A stretch of DNA of 64,000 nucleotides. Source: Beijerinckiaceae bacterium (GTDB taxonomy: Bacteria > Pseudomonadota > Alphaproteobacteria > Rhizobiales > Beijerinckiaceae). Position 1 is the stretch's first letter, and each line of letters starts with the position of its first letter. Shown here in pieces: positions 27,388-35,132 of the stretch. A model generated the notes under the pieces. It was not told where the DNA came from, did not search any database, and worked only from the letters and a program-made list of their open reading frames with translations. Made by a program: the position numbers and the translations under genes. The stretch covers positions 1 through 64,000 of the forward strand of contig JAIELD010000055.1 in the NCBI GenBank assembly GCA_019753285.1, written 5' to 3'.

Positions 27388-28613
27388 TGGCCCCTCCAGA
27401 TGCGCGCATGGAGCGGGCTCGCTCCCATGCGGTAGACGAGTTCGGCAGGCCGGTCGATGTCCCAGATGGCGAGGTCGGCGCTCATGCCAGCTTGAAGCAC
27501 GCCGATGTCGCGCCGGCCGAGCGCTTGGGCGGCATGGCGCGTCACGCCGATCAGGCATTCATTGACCGTCATGCGGAACAGCGTGGCGGCCATGTTCATC
27601 GCGAGCAGCAGCGAGCTCAGGGGAGAGGTGCCGGGGTTGCAGTCCGTCGCCACCGCCATCGACACGCCGTGCCGGCGGAACAGATCGATCGGCGGGGCGC
27701 GGGTTTCCCGGATGAAATAGTAGGCGCCAGGCAGGATCACGGCAATCGTGCCGGCCGCCGCCAGCGCCAGCGCCCCGGCTTCGTCCGTATGTTCGAGATG
27801 ATCGGCGGACAACGCGCCGAAGCGCGCCGCGAGCGCCGCGCCGCCGAGATTGGACAACTGATCGGCGTGCAGCTTCATCGGCAGGCCGAGCGCTTGCGCA
27901 GCGCGGAATAACCGGGCGACCTCGTCGGGCGAAAAGGCGATGCCCTCGCAGAAGGCATCGACAGCATCGGCCAGACCTGCTCCGGCGATCTGCGGCAGCA
28001 TCACGTCAACGACGAGGTCGAGATAGCCAGCCTGATTGCCCTTGAACTCGGGCGGCACCGCATGCGCGCCGAGAAAGGTGGTGACGACCGAAACAGGGTG
28101 ATCCCGGCCGAGCCGGCGCGCAGCACCGAGCAGTTTCATCTCGCTCGCCGTGTCGAGTCCGTAACCGGATTTGACCTCCACCGTCGTGACGCCATCGCGC
28201 AGCAGCGCCTCGAGCCTTGCTACGCTCTCACTCACCAGTTCGCTCTCGCTCGCGGCGCGCGTCGCGGCCACGGACGAGACGATGCCGCCCCCTGCCCGCG
28301 CGATCTCCTCATAGCTCGCGCCTTCAAGCCTCAGTTCGAATTCATGCGCGCGGTGACCCGCATGGACGAGATGGGTATGGCAATCGATGAGGCCGGGCGT
28401 GATCCAACGGCCCTCGCAATCCTGGATTTCGGCAGCCGCTGCGCTCGCCGGAAGCTCCGCCTCGGGACCGGCGTGGATAATGCGGTCGCCGTGGATCAGG
28501 ATCGCCGCGTTCTCGATGACGCCGACCCCCGGCAGATCGGGGCGCATAGTGGCGAGCCGCGCATTGCGAAAGAGGCGAAACGCTGCGCTATCCTCTTTCA
28601 TGAAAGATGTCAT
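27372..28613 (-). CDS. hutI: Imidazolonepropionase
   Basis: This 413-residue amidohydrolase-superfamily enzyme opens imidazolone propionate to formiminoglutamate. Metal and substrate motifs are visible: [34 protein letters not shown] and [10 protein letters not shown]. The ATG at 28613 has GAGAAGG with a 5-nt gap; TTG 28616 and ATG 28601 are alternatives. It is the first gene of hutIHGUD, divergent from hutF across an 84-bp spacer. Confidence 0.95.
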   Translation of the reverse strand: MTSFMKEDSAAFRLFRNARLATMRPDLPGVGVIENAAILIHGDRIIHAGPEAELPASAAAAEIQDCEGRWITPGLIDCHTHLVHAGHRAHEFELRLEGASYEEIARAGGGIVSSVAATRAASESELVSESVARLEALLRDGVTTVEVKSGYGLDTASEMKLLGAARRLGRDHPVSVVTTFLGAHAVPPEFKGNQAGYLDLVVDVMLPQIAGAGLADAVDAFCEGIAFSPDEVARLFRAAQALGLPMKLHADQLSNLGGAALAARFGALSADHLEHTDEAGALALAAAGTIAVILPGAYYFIRETRAPPIDLFRRHGVSMAVATDCNPGTSPLSSLLLAMNMAATLFRMTVNECLIGVTRHAAQALGRRDIGVLQAGMSADLAIWDIDRPAELVYRMGASPLHARIWRGQCLLA

Positions 28614-28629
28614 CAAGACCTTCTCGAGC

Positions 28630-28690
28630 GCTTGTCGCGACCCGGCAATCTATATACGGCTTGGAAGCGCCTGCAAGCACACCAAGCGGA
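28630..28690. promoter_or_regulatory. Divergent hutI/hutF promoter region with HutC-like site
   Basis: The 84-bp spacer contains TCTATATACG at 28649-28658, matching 8 of 10 positions of the Pseudomonas HutC operator core TGTATATACA. On the minus strand TTGCAG and TATAGA at 16-nt spacing could be the -35 and -10 of hutI, with the site over the -10. No hutC gene is in the window, so the repressor would be encoded elsewhere. Confidence 0.4.
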
Positions 28691-28697
28691 GTGAATC

Positions 28698-30068
28698 GTG
28701 AACACGCGTGACCAAACTATTCATGCGAAACAGGCGCTTCTGCCGGGTGGCTGGCATGGCGACGTTCGGCTCGACGTTTCAGGGGAAGCTCTGATCTCGA
28801 TCGAAACAGGCGCGAAGCCGCAGGCTGGCGATGTGCGCATCGACCTCGCCGTGCCCGGCCTCTGCAATCTTCACAGCCACGCCTTCCAGCGCGCCATGGC
28901 AGGCCTCGCCGAGAGGCGCGGCCCGGGATCCGACAGTTTCTGGAGCTGGCGGGAGGAAATGTACCGCTTTGCGTTGACGATGGACCCGGACGATGTGGAG
29001 GCGGTCGCGGCGCAGCTTTATGTCGAGATGCTGGAGGCAGGCTTCACCCGCGTCGGCGAGTTTCACTATCTGCATCACGACAAGGATGGCGCGCCCTACG
29101 CAAACCTTGCCGAAATGGCCGAGCGGATCGCGTCTGCTTCACGCGCAAGCGGCATCGCGATGACCTTGCTGCCGGTGCTTTACGCTCGCGGCGGCTTCGG
29201 CGGCCAGACTGCAAACGACGGACAGCGGCGCTTTCTTAATTCGCCGGAGCGCTTTCAGAAGCTTTGGCAGGCATCCACCGAAGTCATAGCCCGCCTGCCG
29301 GGCGGCGAGATCGGCGTCGCGCCGCACAGCCTGCGCTCCGTGAAACCGGACGAGTTGCGCCTCGCGATCGAGATCGCCGGCGAGCGCCCGATCCATATCC
29401 ACATCGCCGAGCAGGTGAGGGAGGTGGAGGATTGCATCGCCTGGTCAGGCAGGCGGCCCGTCGAATGGCTGCTGGCGAACGCGAGCGTCGATGAGCGCTG
29501 GTGTCTCATCCACGCCACCCACATGACGCACGCAGAAACGCTGGGCGTCGCAGCATCGGGCGCGGTCGCAGGCCTTTGCCCGCTGACGGAGGCCAATCTC
29601 GGCGATGGCGTCTTCAACGCCGAACCGTTCGTGGCGGCGGGCGGGCGGATCGGGATCGGATCGGATTCCAATATCGAAATCAGCGCGGCGAGCGAATTGA
29701 AGATGCTCGAATATTCGCAGCGCCTCTCGCTGCGGCGGCGAAACGTGATGGCGTCCGCCGCAGGACAATCGACCGGACGCAGCCTGTTCGACGCGGCGCT
29801 TTCCGGCGGGCATCAGGCCCTCGGCTCGGGGCCGGCGGGCCTTCGCGTCGGAGGCGTCGCCGATATCGTGGCGCTCGGCAGATCCTCATCCGCACTGTCC
29901 GCCCTGAGCCCCGACCGCGTGCTGGACGCGTGGATTTTCGCTCCAGGAGCGGTATCTGTCGATCGGGTCTGGGCGCGCGGCGCGCTGCTGGTCGAGAATG
30001 GCCGTCATCATGCACGCGACGCGATCGCCGCGCGGTTCGACCGCACGATGGAACGGCTTCTCGGCTAG
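28698..30068 (+). CDS. hutF: Formimidoylglutamate deiminase
   Basis: This 456-residue amidohydrolase-superfamily enzyme converts N-formimino-glutamate to N-formyl-glutamate and ammonia, feeding HutG. It carries the zinc motif NLHSHAFQRAMAGLAERRG (about residues 57-75), HIHIAEQ, HATHMT and GIGSDSN with the catalytic Asp. The start at 28698 is preceded by GCGGAGTGAATCGTG. It is divergent from hutI and ends 9 bp from the convergent XRE regulator gene. Confidence 0.95.
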   Translation: MNTRDQTIHAKQALLPGGWHGDVRLDVSGEALISIETGAKPQAGDVRIDLAVPGLCNLHSHAFQRAMAGLAERRGPGSDSFWSWREEMYRFALTMDPDDVEAVAAQLYVEMLEAGFTRVGEFHYLHHDKDGAPYANLAEMAERIASASRASGIAMTLLPVLYARGGFGGQTANDGQRRFLNSPERFQKLWQASTEVIARLPGGEIGVAPHSLRSVKPDELRLAIEIAGERPIHIHIAEQVREVEDCIAWSGRRPVEWLLANASVDERWCLIHATHMTHAETLGVAASGAVAGLCPLTEANLGDGVFNAEPFVAAGGRIGIGSDSNIEISAASELKMLEYSQRLSLRRRNVMASAAGQSTGRSLFDAALSGGHQALGSGPAGLRVGGVADIVALGRSSSALSALSPDRVLDAWIFAPGAVSVDRVWARGALLVENGRHHARDAIAARFDRTMERLLG

Positions 30069-30077
30069 CGAGCCTCG

Positions 30078-30941
30078 TCATTCGACCTGATCGATGAGCT
30101 CTCGCACATACCCGCTGAATTGATGCGGCTGGATCGACGCGACTCGTACGAGATCGTCGAAGCGGTTGAGAAAAAGCTGGATATGAGCCGCCGAATTCAG
30201 GACGAGATAGCTCGTGCCGAGGAACATCGCGACGCGCTGATCGCCAAATACCGTGAACGGAACCGAATAGGACGAGGCGGCGTCATAGAGATAGATGCGA
30301 AGCGAGGGATAGAACTCGTCGGCAAGATCGATCATCCGTTGGAACTGCGCCCGCCTCAGGCTTGCCGGGACACTCGACCAGAGGCCGATGCCGCGGGCGA
30401 AATGCAGAAAACTGTCGCGCGAAGTCGCAAGCTCGAGCTGTTGATGCGGCTGGCGCAGCATGGCGAGCCGACGCTGCACGGCCTCGATCGGGCTCAATCC
30501 GGCGTTCTCGAACGCTGCGCGATACTCGTGGCGCAGCACATCCTCGCTCTTGAAGAGGTCCGGCACGCCCACCGGAACGGAGCAGATCCGCAAGCCCTGC
30601 GCCGATCGCAGCCAGCCGAGAAACGTATCGTTGGCCGGCGTGTTGCCATAGGGCTCGACCTTCATCACCGCTTCGATCAGCTCGGAACCGACCTCCTCCC
30701 TTTGGCTCAAGCCAAGGAGCCAATCGACCGAGACGTTCGCGGTGCGCGCGATCATCGCCAGCGTTTCCGCGCGCGGCAGGCGCGGCATGGAGCCGGTGAG
30801 AAGTTGCGAGAGAGTCGAACGGTCGAGCTTCGCCTGCCGGGCAAAGGCCGCATAGGTCAGGCCGCTGCGCGCGAGGAGCTGATTGACGCGCTCGCGGAAG
30901 ACATCGTGGGAAACGGGATGGGGCATCGCTCGATCATCCAA
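30078..30941 (-). CDS. XRE-type transcriptional regulator with C-terminal sensor-like domain
   Basis: This 287-residue protein has an N-terminal helix-turn-helix (about residues 12-78): FRERVNQLLARSGLTYAAFA, KLDRSTLSQLLTGSMPRLP and ANVSVDWLLGLS. A domain of about 200 residues with no motif I recognize follows; it might bind an effector. The gene is divergent from the Rieske oxygenase gene across 163 bp that hold two palindromes, so it is the likely regulator of that operon. Start ambiguity: ATG 30941 or ATG 30926, neither with a good SD. Confidence 0.85.
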   Translation of the reverse strand: MDDRAMPHPVSHDVFRERVNQLLARSGLTYAAFARQAKLDRSTLSQLLTGSMPRLPRAETLAMIARTANVSVDWLLGLSQREEVGSELIEAVMKVEPYGNTPANDTFLGWLRSAQGLRICSVPVGVPDLFKSEDVLRHEYRAAFENAGLSPIEAVQRRLAMLRQPHQQLELATSRDSFLHFARGIGLWSSVPASLRRAQFQRMIDLADEFYPSLRIYLYDAASSYSVPFTVFGDQRVAMFLGTSYLVLNSAAHIQLFLNRFDDLVRVASIQPHQFSGYVRELIDQVE

Positions 30942-30964
30942 GATTGTTCTCTAAAGTCAACGAT

Positions 30965-31021
30965 TGATGATAATCATCACCAATGATCCTGTCTGCCATC
31001 GATGCGTCGCGTGAATTCACG
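30965..31021. promoter_or_regulatory. Two palindromes between the XRE regulator and Rieske genes
   Basis: TGATGA-taa-TCATCA (30965-30979) lies 24 bp before the regulator start and could serve autoregulation. CGTGAATTCACG (30010 bases later in scale, at 31010-31021) is a perfect 12-bp palindrome followed closely by a -35-like TTGACA at 31031-31036 directed toward the Rieske gene. Both are candidate operators for the adjacent XRE protein; their sequences differ, so they may bind different factors. Confidence 0.4.
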
Positions 31022-31104
31022 ATGCCATCGTTGACACTCTGATGGCCGGAATCGACTGTTGAACCAGGCGATTCGAGCCGGTTTTCACGTGGAGACGAGA
31101 CAGC

Positions 31105-32325
31105 ATGTCGGCCCATTCGATGCCGGAAGATGTCCGCCGCGAATGGATGCGGACCTTGCTCTCGGCCCAGAAGCCGAGACATTCGCTGTTGCAACCGCTG
31201 TATTGCGACGAAACGTTGTTCAACCTCGAAATGGAAACGCTGATCGAGGCCCAGTGGCTGTTCGCCGGGCTCGAATGCGAGATTGCCACGCCCGGCCAGT
31301 TCCTGACCGTGACGGTCGGCCGGTCGTCGATCATCGTCTGCCGCAACCGCGCAGGCGAGTTGCGAGCCTTCTACAATTCGTGCCGGCATCGCGGCTCGCA
31401 GATCTGCGACGCGGAGAAAGGCAAGCGGGCCAGCTTCGTCTGCCCATACCATCAATGGAGCTACGATCTCGACGGCAAGCTGCTGCGGGCGCCCAACATG
31501 CCGGACGCTTTCGATGCGTCAGGCTACGGCCTCAAGGCCGTGCATATCAGCTCGGCAGCCGGCATCGTCTTCATCTGCCTTGCCGAAACACCGCCGGACT
31601 TCGCAGCTTTTCAGACCGCGCTCGAACCCGCAGTCCTGCCTCACAAGCTCCAATCCGCCAAGGTCGTGCATGAAATCACGCTCGAGGAACGGGCCAACTG
31701 GAAGCTCGTCTGGGAGAATGCGCGCGAATGCGATCATTGTGCGGCGGGCCACCCGGAGTTGATGCGGACGCTCCAGCTTTTCAACTTCGAAAACCCCTGG
31801 GACGACCCGTATATCAGCGCGTTCTGGCGGCGCTGCGAGGCCTCGGGCCTGCCCAGCATCACCAAGGACGGCAACGGCTTCCGCGTCGGCCGCGTGCCGT
31901 TTCAGCCGGGGCAGCTATCCATCACCATGGATGGCCAGCCGGCCGTGCGGAGACGGCTTGGAGACTGGCCTGACCAGGACATTGGCTCGCTGCGCTGGGC
32001 CAAATATCCGGGTGTCTTCAGCCACATCCACGCCGATTACGCCATTTTCGTCCAGATCATGCCGGTCGCGCCGGAGCTCACCAGTGTCACATGCAAATGG
32101 GTCGTGCATGAGGATGCCGTGGAAGGCATCGATTTCGATCTCGAACGTCTCGTCGAGGTCTGGCGCGAGACCAACGTCCAGGATCTCGTCTTCTGCGAAC
32201 GCAACCAGAAGGGCGTCAATTCGAAAGGCTATCAGCCGGGCCCCTATGCCGAGCCGTCGGAATTCGGCGTCTGGACGTTCATCGACTGGTATCGCAGCGA
32301 GATGGCCAAGGTCGTTGCAGCATGA
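31105..32325 (+). CDS. Rieske non-heme iron oxygenase, alpha subunit (quaternary-ammonium oxygenase type)
   Basis: This 406-residue protein has a Rieske [2Fe-2S] domain (C93, H95 in CRHRGSQIC; C113, H116 in CPYHQW) and a catalytic domain with mononuclear iron ligands in ENARECDHCAAGHPEL (H211, H216). The residue bridging the two metal sites is Glu (E208), as in carnitine oxygenase CntA, where most ring-hydroxylating dioxygenases have Asp. This and the overall sequence suggest a role like glycine-betaine or stachydrine demethylase (CntA/GbcA group), with a betaine as substrate. No reductase gene is nearby. GGAG precedes the ATG by 10-11 nt. Confidence 0.88.
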   Translation: MSAHSMPEDVRREWMRTLLSAQKPRHSLLQPLYCDETLFNLEMETLIEAQWLFAGLECEIATPGQFLTVTVGRSSIIVCRNRAGELRAFYNSCRHRGSQICDAEKGKRASFVCPYHQWSYDLDGKLLRAPNMPDAFDASGYGLKAVHISSAAGIVFICLAETPPDFAAFQTALEPAVLPHKLQSAKVVHEITLEERANWKLVWENARECDHCAAGHPELMRTLQLFNFENPWDDPYISAFWRRCEASGLPSITKDGNGFRVGRVPFQPGQLSITMDGQPAVRRRLGDWPDQDIGSLRWAKYPGVFSHIHADYAIFVQIMPVAPELTSVTCKWVVHEDAVEGIDFDLERLVEVWRETNVQDLVFCERNQKGVNSKGYQPGPYAEPSEFGVWTFIDWYRSEMAKVVAA

Positions 32326-33320
32326 ACCAAGGCGGCATCGCGCGGCTCGCTGGCGCGGAATGGCCGACGATCGGCCTGCTCGTCGTCATTTATACCTCGT
32401 TTCTGTCTTTGACGCTCTGGCACGACGCCATTCCGCTGGTGCTCTGGTTGCCGCTCGCCGCCTGGACGGGCGCGTGGTGGAGCTCCGTGCAGCACGAGAT
32501 CGTCCATGGCCATCCGACGCGGCATCGCTGGCTGAACACCGCGCTCGCAACGCCGCCGATCTGGCTCTGGCTGCCGTTCGAGCGGTATCGGCAAAGCCAT
32601 CTCATCCACCATCGCGATGACCACCTCACCGACCCGCTCGACGATCCGGAAACGCGCTACTGGACGCGGGATGGCTGGCGCGAGCTCGGGCCTGTCGGGC
32701 GCTTTCTGGTCGATGTGCAATCGACGCTCGTCGGTCGCCTGAGCATCGGCCCTTTATGGTCGATCGCGATGTTCGCGCATGGCGAGGCGCAGCGCCTCGT
32801 CGCAAATGAAGGACGCTGCCGACGCATCTGGGCATGGCATTCGGTGTTCGTGGTGCTGCTGCTCGGCTGGGTGGTCGGCATCTGCGCCATGCCGCTCTGG
32901 CAGTACCTCATCGGCTTCGTCTATGGCGGCACGGCGCTCGCGCTCATTCGTTCCTTCGCCGAGCACAAGGCATGCGAGGATGTGGCGGAGCGGACTGCGA
33001 TCGTCGAGCGGAGCCCCCTGTTCAGCCTGCTGTTCCTCAACAACAATCTGCACGTCGTCCATCACCGCTGGCCGACCTTGCCCTGGTATCGCCTTGCTGC
33101 GCTCTACAGGGCGCATCGAGACGAACTGCTCGAAGCGAATGGCGGCCTCGTCTATCAAGGCTATCTCGACGTCTTCAGACGCTACCTGTTCCGGCGGTAC
33201 GATCATCCCGTCCATCCGGCCGAGCGCGTCGATCCCGCGCCGATCCGTCAAGCCGGTGTATCGTATCCGGCGGCAAGCGCCTCTTTGTCCCAATCGAGCG
33301 TCGTCGAGAACGCCGCCTGA
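32322..33320 (+). CDS. Fatty acid desaturase/hydroxylase-family membrane protein
   Basis: This 332-residue integral membrane di-iron protein has three histidine clusters: HEIVHGHPTRH (about 58-68), HLIHHRDDH (about 93-101) and HVVHHRW (about 244-250), with membrane helices around residues 16-52 and 170-205. It is translationally coupled (ATGA) to the Rieske oxygenase gene, so both probably act on the same compound or its lipid conjugate. It is distinct from the acyl-CoA desaturase at the left edge. Its last 73 bp overlap the convergent binding-protein gene. Substrate unknown; hydroxylation or desaturation are both possible. Confidence 0.85.
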   Translation: MNQGGIARLAGAEWPTIGLLVVIYTSFLSLTLWHDAIPLVLWLPLAAWTGAWWSSVQHEIVHGHPTRHRWLNTALATPPIWLWLPFERYRQSHLIHHRDDHLTDPLDDPETRYWTRDGWRELGPVGRFLVDVQSTLVGRLSIGPLWSIAMFAHGEAQRLVANEGRCRRIWAWHSVFVVLLLGWVVGICAMPLWQYLIGFVYGGTALALIRSFAEHKACEDVAERTAIVERSPLFSLLFLNNNLHVVHHRWPTLPWYRLAALYRAHRDELLEANGGLVYQGYLDVFRRYLFRRYDHPVHPAERVDPAPIRQAGVSYPAASASLSQSSVVENAA

Positions 33321-34054
33321 TCCACCGCGGCAAACCCATTGAGCAGGAGCGCGTCGGCAAGCGGAGGAAACCAGCTCTGCCCTGACGCCGCTGCAAACGC
33401 CTGCTTCAAGCGAGCGACCTCGTCTTGAGGCATCTGAGGCGATGCGACGAAGGCCGGCATTGGCGCGACATCGGTCGAGGCCAGCACGCGGATGCCTTGC
33501 GTCAGCTCCGGCTTGTGCTTCGCGATCAGCATGTGCCAATAGGCGTCGAGCGGCCCGACATCGATGCTGCCATCGAGCACACTGTCAAGGATCCTGCGGG
33601 CCGTGACGAGGTCGCCAGCCATCGAGCCAAAAAGGTTTTGCCGGTCGGCGGACCGATACTGCAGCAGGTGGTGACGAAAGGCGTTGAAGCCTGAATGCGA
33701 GTGCCGCACCGTCCACCCCGCCCGGCATCCGAACGTGTCCTCCAGCGTCTGATAGGGCGCATCCTTCCGGACGATGAGATCCGAGCGATAGACCGCCCGC
33801 CCCTGAGCCCAGTCGGCGCGCGGGATCGGCGCGGCGATCGGCACGACATCGGCGATGCGGAGCGCGATCGGATAGCCGCACATGAACACGCAGCCAAGAT
33901 CGGGCCGGCGCCACAAATCTTCCAGCGGCTGCGGCGCGGGATAGGCGACGTAGTCGAGCGTGATCCCCGCATCCGCGGTGACGTGAGCGAGCAGCGCCTT
34001 CCACGCGTCTTCCGCCTCAGGCGTTACAGCGTACATGCGGGCGTTCATGATCAT
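33248..34054 (-). CDS. PhnD/SsuA-like substrate-binding domain protein without signal peptide
   Basis: This 268-residue protein resembles phosphonate/phosphite-type solute-binding proteins: MYAVTPEAEDAWKALLAHV at the N-terminus, PDLGCVFMCGYPIALR, and DGSIDVGPLDAYWHM near residue 170. The frame continues upstream to 34192, but that part lies inside the cyclodeaminase gene. The starts at 34054 or 34048 leave no signal peptide or lipobox, so it may be cytoplasmic. It is the last gene of the minus-strand dpp-enolase-cyclodeaminase series and overlaps the convergent desaturase gene by 73 bp at the 3' end. Confidence 0.78.
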   Translation of the reverse strand: MIMNARMYAVTPEAEDAWKALLAHVTADAGITLDYVAYPAPQPLEDLWRRPDLGCVFMCGYPIALRIADVVPIAAPIPRADWAQGRAVYRSDLIVRKDAPYQTLEDTFGCRAGWTVRHSHSGFNAFRHHLLQYRSADRQNLFGSMAGDLVTARRILDSVLDGSIDVGPLDAYWHMLIAKHKPELTQGIRVLASTDVAPMPAFVASPQMPQDEVARLKQAFAAASGQSWFPPLADALLLNGFAAVDQAAFSTTLDWDKEALAAGYDTPA

Positions 34055-34092
34055 CGCGGCCGAGCCTTCGAGCCTGATCCGAAGCGCTGCAT

Positions 34093-35112
34093 CTAGGCGA
34101 ACCGCAGCCGCTGGCCGATGCCGAGCCGCTCGCCCTTTTTGAGCATGGCGTGGCCAAGCGCGATGTCGGACAATGACAGCCCGCGATGCCAAAAGAGGAT
34201 GGTCTCGTCATCCGACTGGCGTCCGGGTTTGAGGCCGGCGACGATCTCACCCATTTCGGCGTGCAGGGTCGCTTCGCTGAGCTTGCCGGCCTCGACATGC
34301 GCACGCAGGCTGCCGAACTTGCCGCCCTTGCATTGCCCCCAATCGTCGACGACGAGCTTCGACATGATATCCGTCAGCGAAAGCTCGACCGCACTCATGG
34401 TGCCATACGGCACGACGAAAGCCCCTGGCTTGATCCATTCGGTCTTCAGCATCGGGGTTGGCTCGTTGAGACGGGACGCCTCGACAATGATGTCGGCGTC
34501 CGCCACGCAGCTATGCCAGTCGTCGACGGCTTTCACCGGTTTGCCGAGATCCCGGCTCAACTTGTCGGCAAAGGCGTTCTGGCTTTCGGGACGGCGCGAG
34601 TGAACCCGGATCTCATCGAAGTCGAACAGCCTGTCGAGCAGGCGCACGTTCCAGTAGGCCGTGCCGCGCGCGCCGATATGGCCCAGAACTTTCGACGACT
34701 TGCGCGCGAGGTACTTCGCGCCGATCGCGGTAACCGCCCCGGTCCGCATGTCCGTGATGCCCGACGCATCGAGAATTGCGATCGGCCTGCCGTCGAAGCG
34801 GTTGAACAGCGTCAGCACCGCAAGCTCCGACGGCAGGTTCTTCTTGTAGTTGTCGACGAAGTCGCCGACCACTTTCACGCCCGCCGCGTCGATCTCGCCG
34901 CCAAGCGAGCCGCGCAGCACGTTGAAATGACCGCGCGCCACGCCCGGCTCGAGATGCACGCGCGGCTCGATGACCGACTCGCCCCTGCCCTGCGCCGCCA
35001 GCGAGCCTTCGATCGCATCGAGGATTTCATCATCGGTCAATTCCAGCGCCTCGACATCGAGGCGGTTGAAGTAGGAGATGTAGACAGGCGGCATGGCGTC
35101 GGGCGCGGACAT
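34093..35112 (-). CDS. Ornithine cyclodeaminase/mu-crystallin family protein
   Basis: This 339-residue NAD(P)-dependent protein has the family core GVKVVGDFVDNYKKNLPS, ILDASGITDMRTGAVTAIG and the Rossmann turn HIGARGTAYWN (about residues 145-155). Members include ornithine cyclodeaminase, Delta1-pyrroline-2-carboxylate reductase and N-alkyl-amino-acid dehydrogenases, so the reaction is open; conversion of a cyclic or N-methylated imino acid would suit the neighbours. It begins 20 bp after the enolase-superfamily gene. Confidence 0.88.
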   Translation of the reverse strand: MSAPDAMPPVYISYFNRLDVEALELTDDEILDAIEGSLAAQGRGESVIEPRVHLEPGVARGHFNVLRGSLGGEIDAAGVKVVGDFVDNYKKNLPSELAVLTLFNRFDGRPIAILDASGITDMRTGAVTAIGAKYLARKSSKVLGHIGARGTAYWNVRLLDRLFDFDEIRVHSRRPESQNAFADKLSRDLGKPVKAVDDWHSCVADADIIVEASRLNEPTPMLKTEWIKPGAFVVPYGTMSAVELSLTDIMSKLVVDDWGQCKGGKFGSLRAHVEAGKLSEATLHAEMGEIVAGLKPGRQSDDETILFWHRGLSLSDIALGHAMLKKGERLGIGQRLRFA

Positions 35113-35132
35113 CGGATTTCCTCGGTCTTTGG

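Noticed and set aside
27388-27558. A 57-residue N-terminal extension of hutH
   Set aside because: The extension overlaps hutI, is Arg/Pro-rich and has no counterpart in histidine ammonia-lyases. The ATG at 27387 has a strong ribosome site.
34031-34192. An upstream extension of the PhnD-like protein as a signal peptide
   Set aside because: The extended segment overlaps the cyclodeaminase coding end and is basic, without a hydrophobic core or cleavage site.
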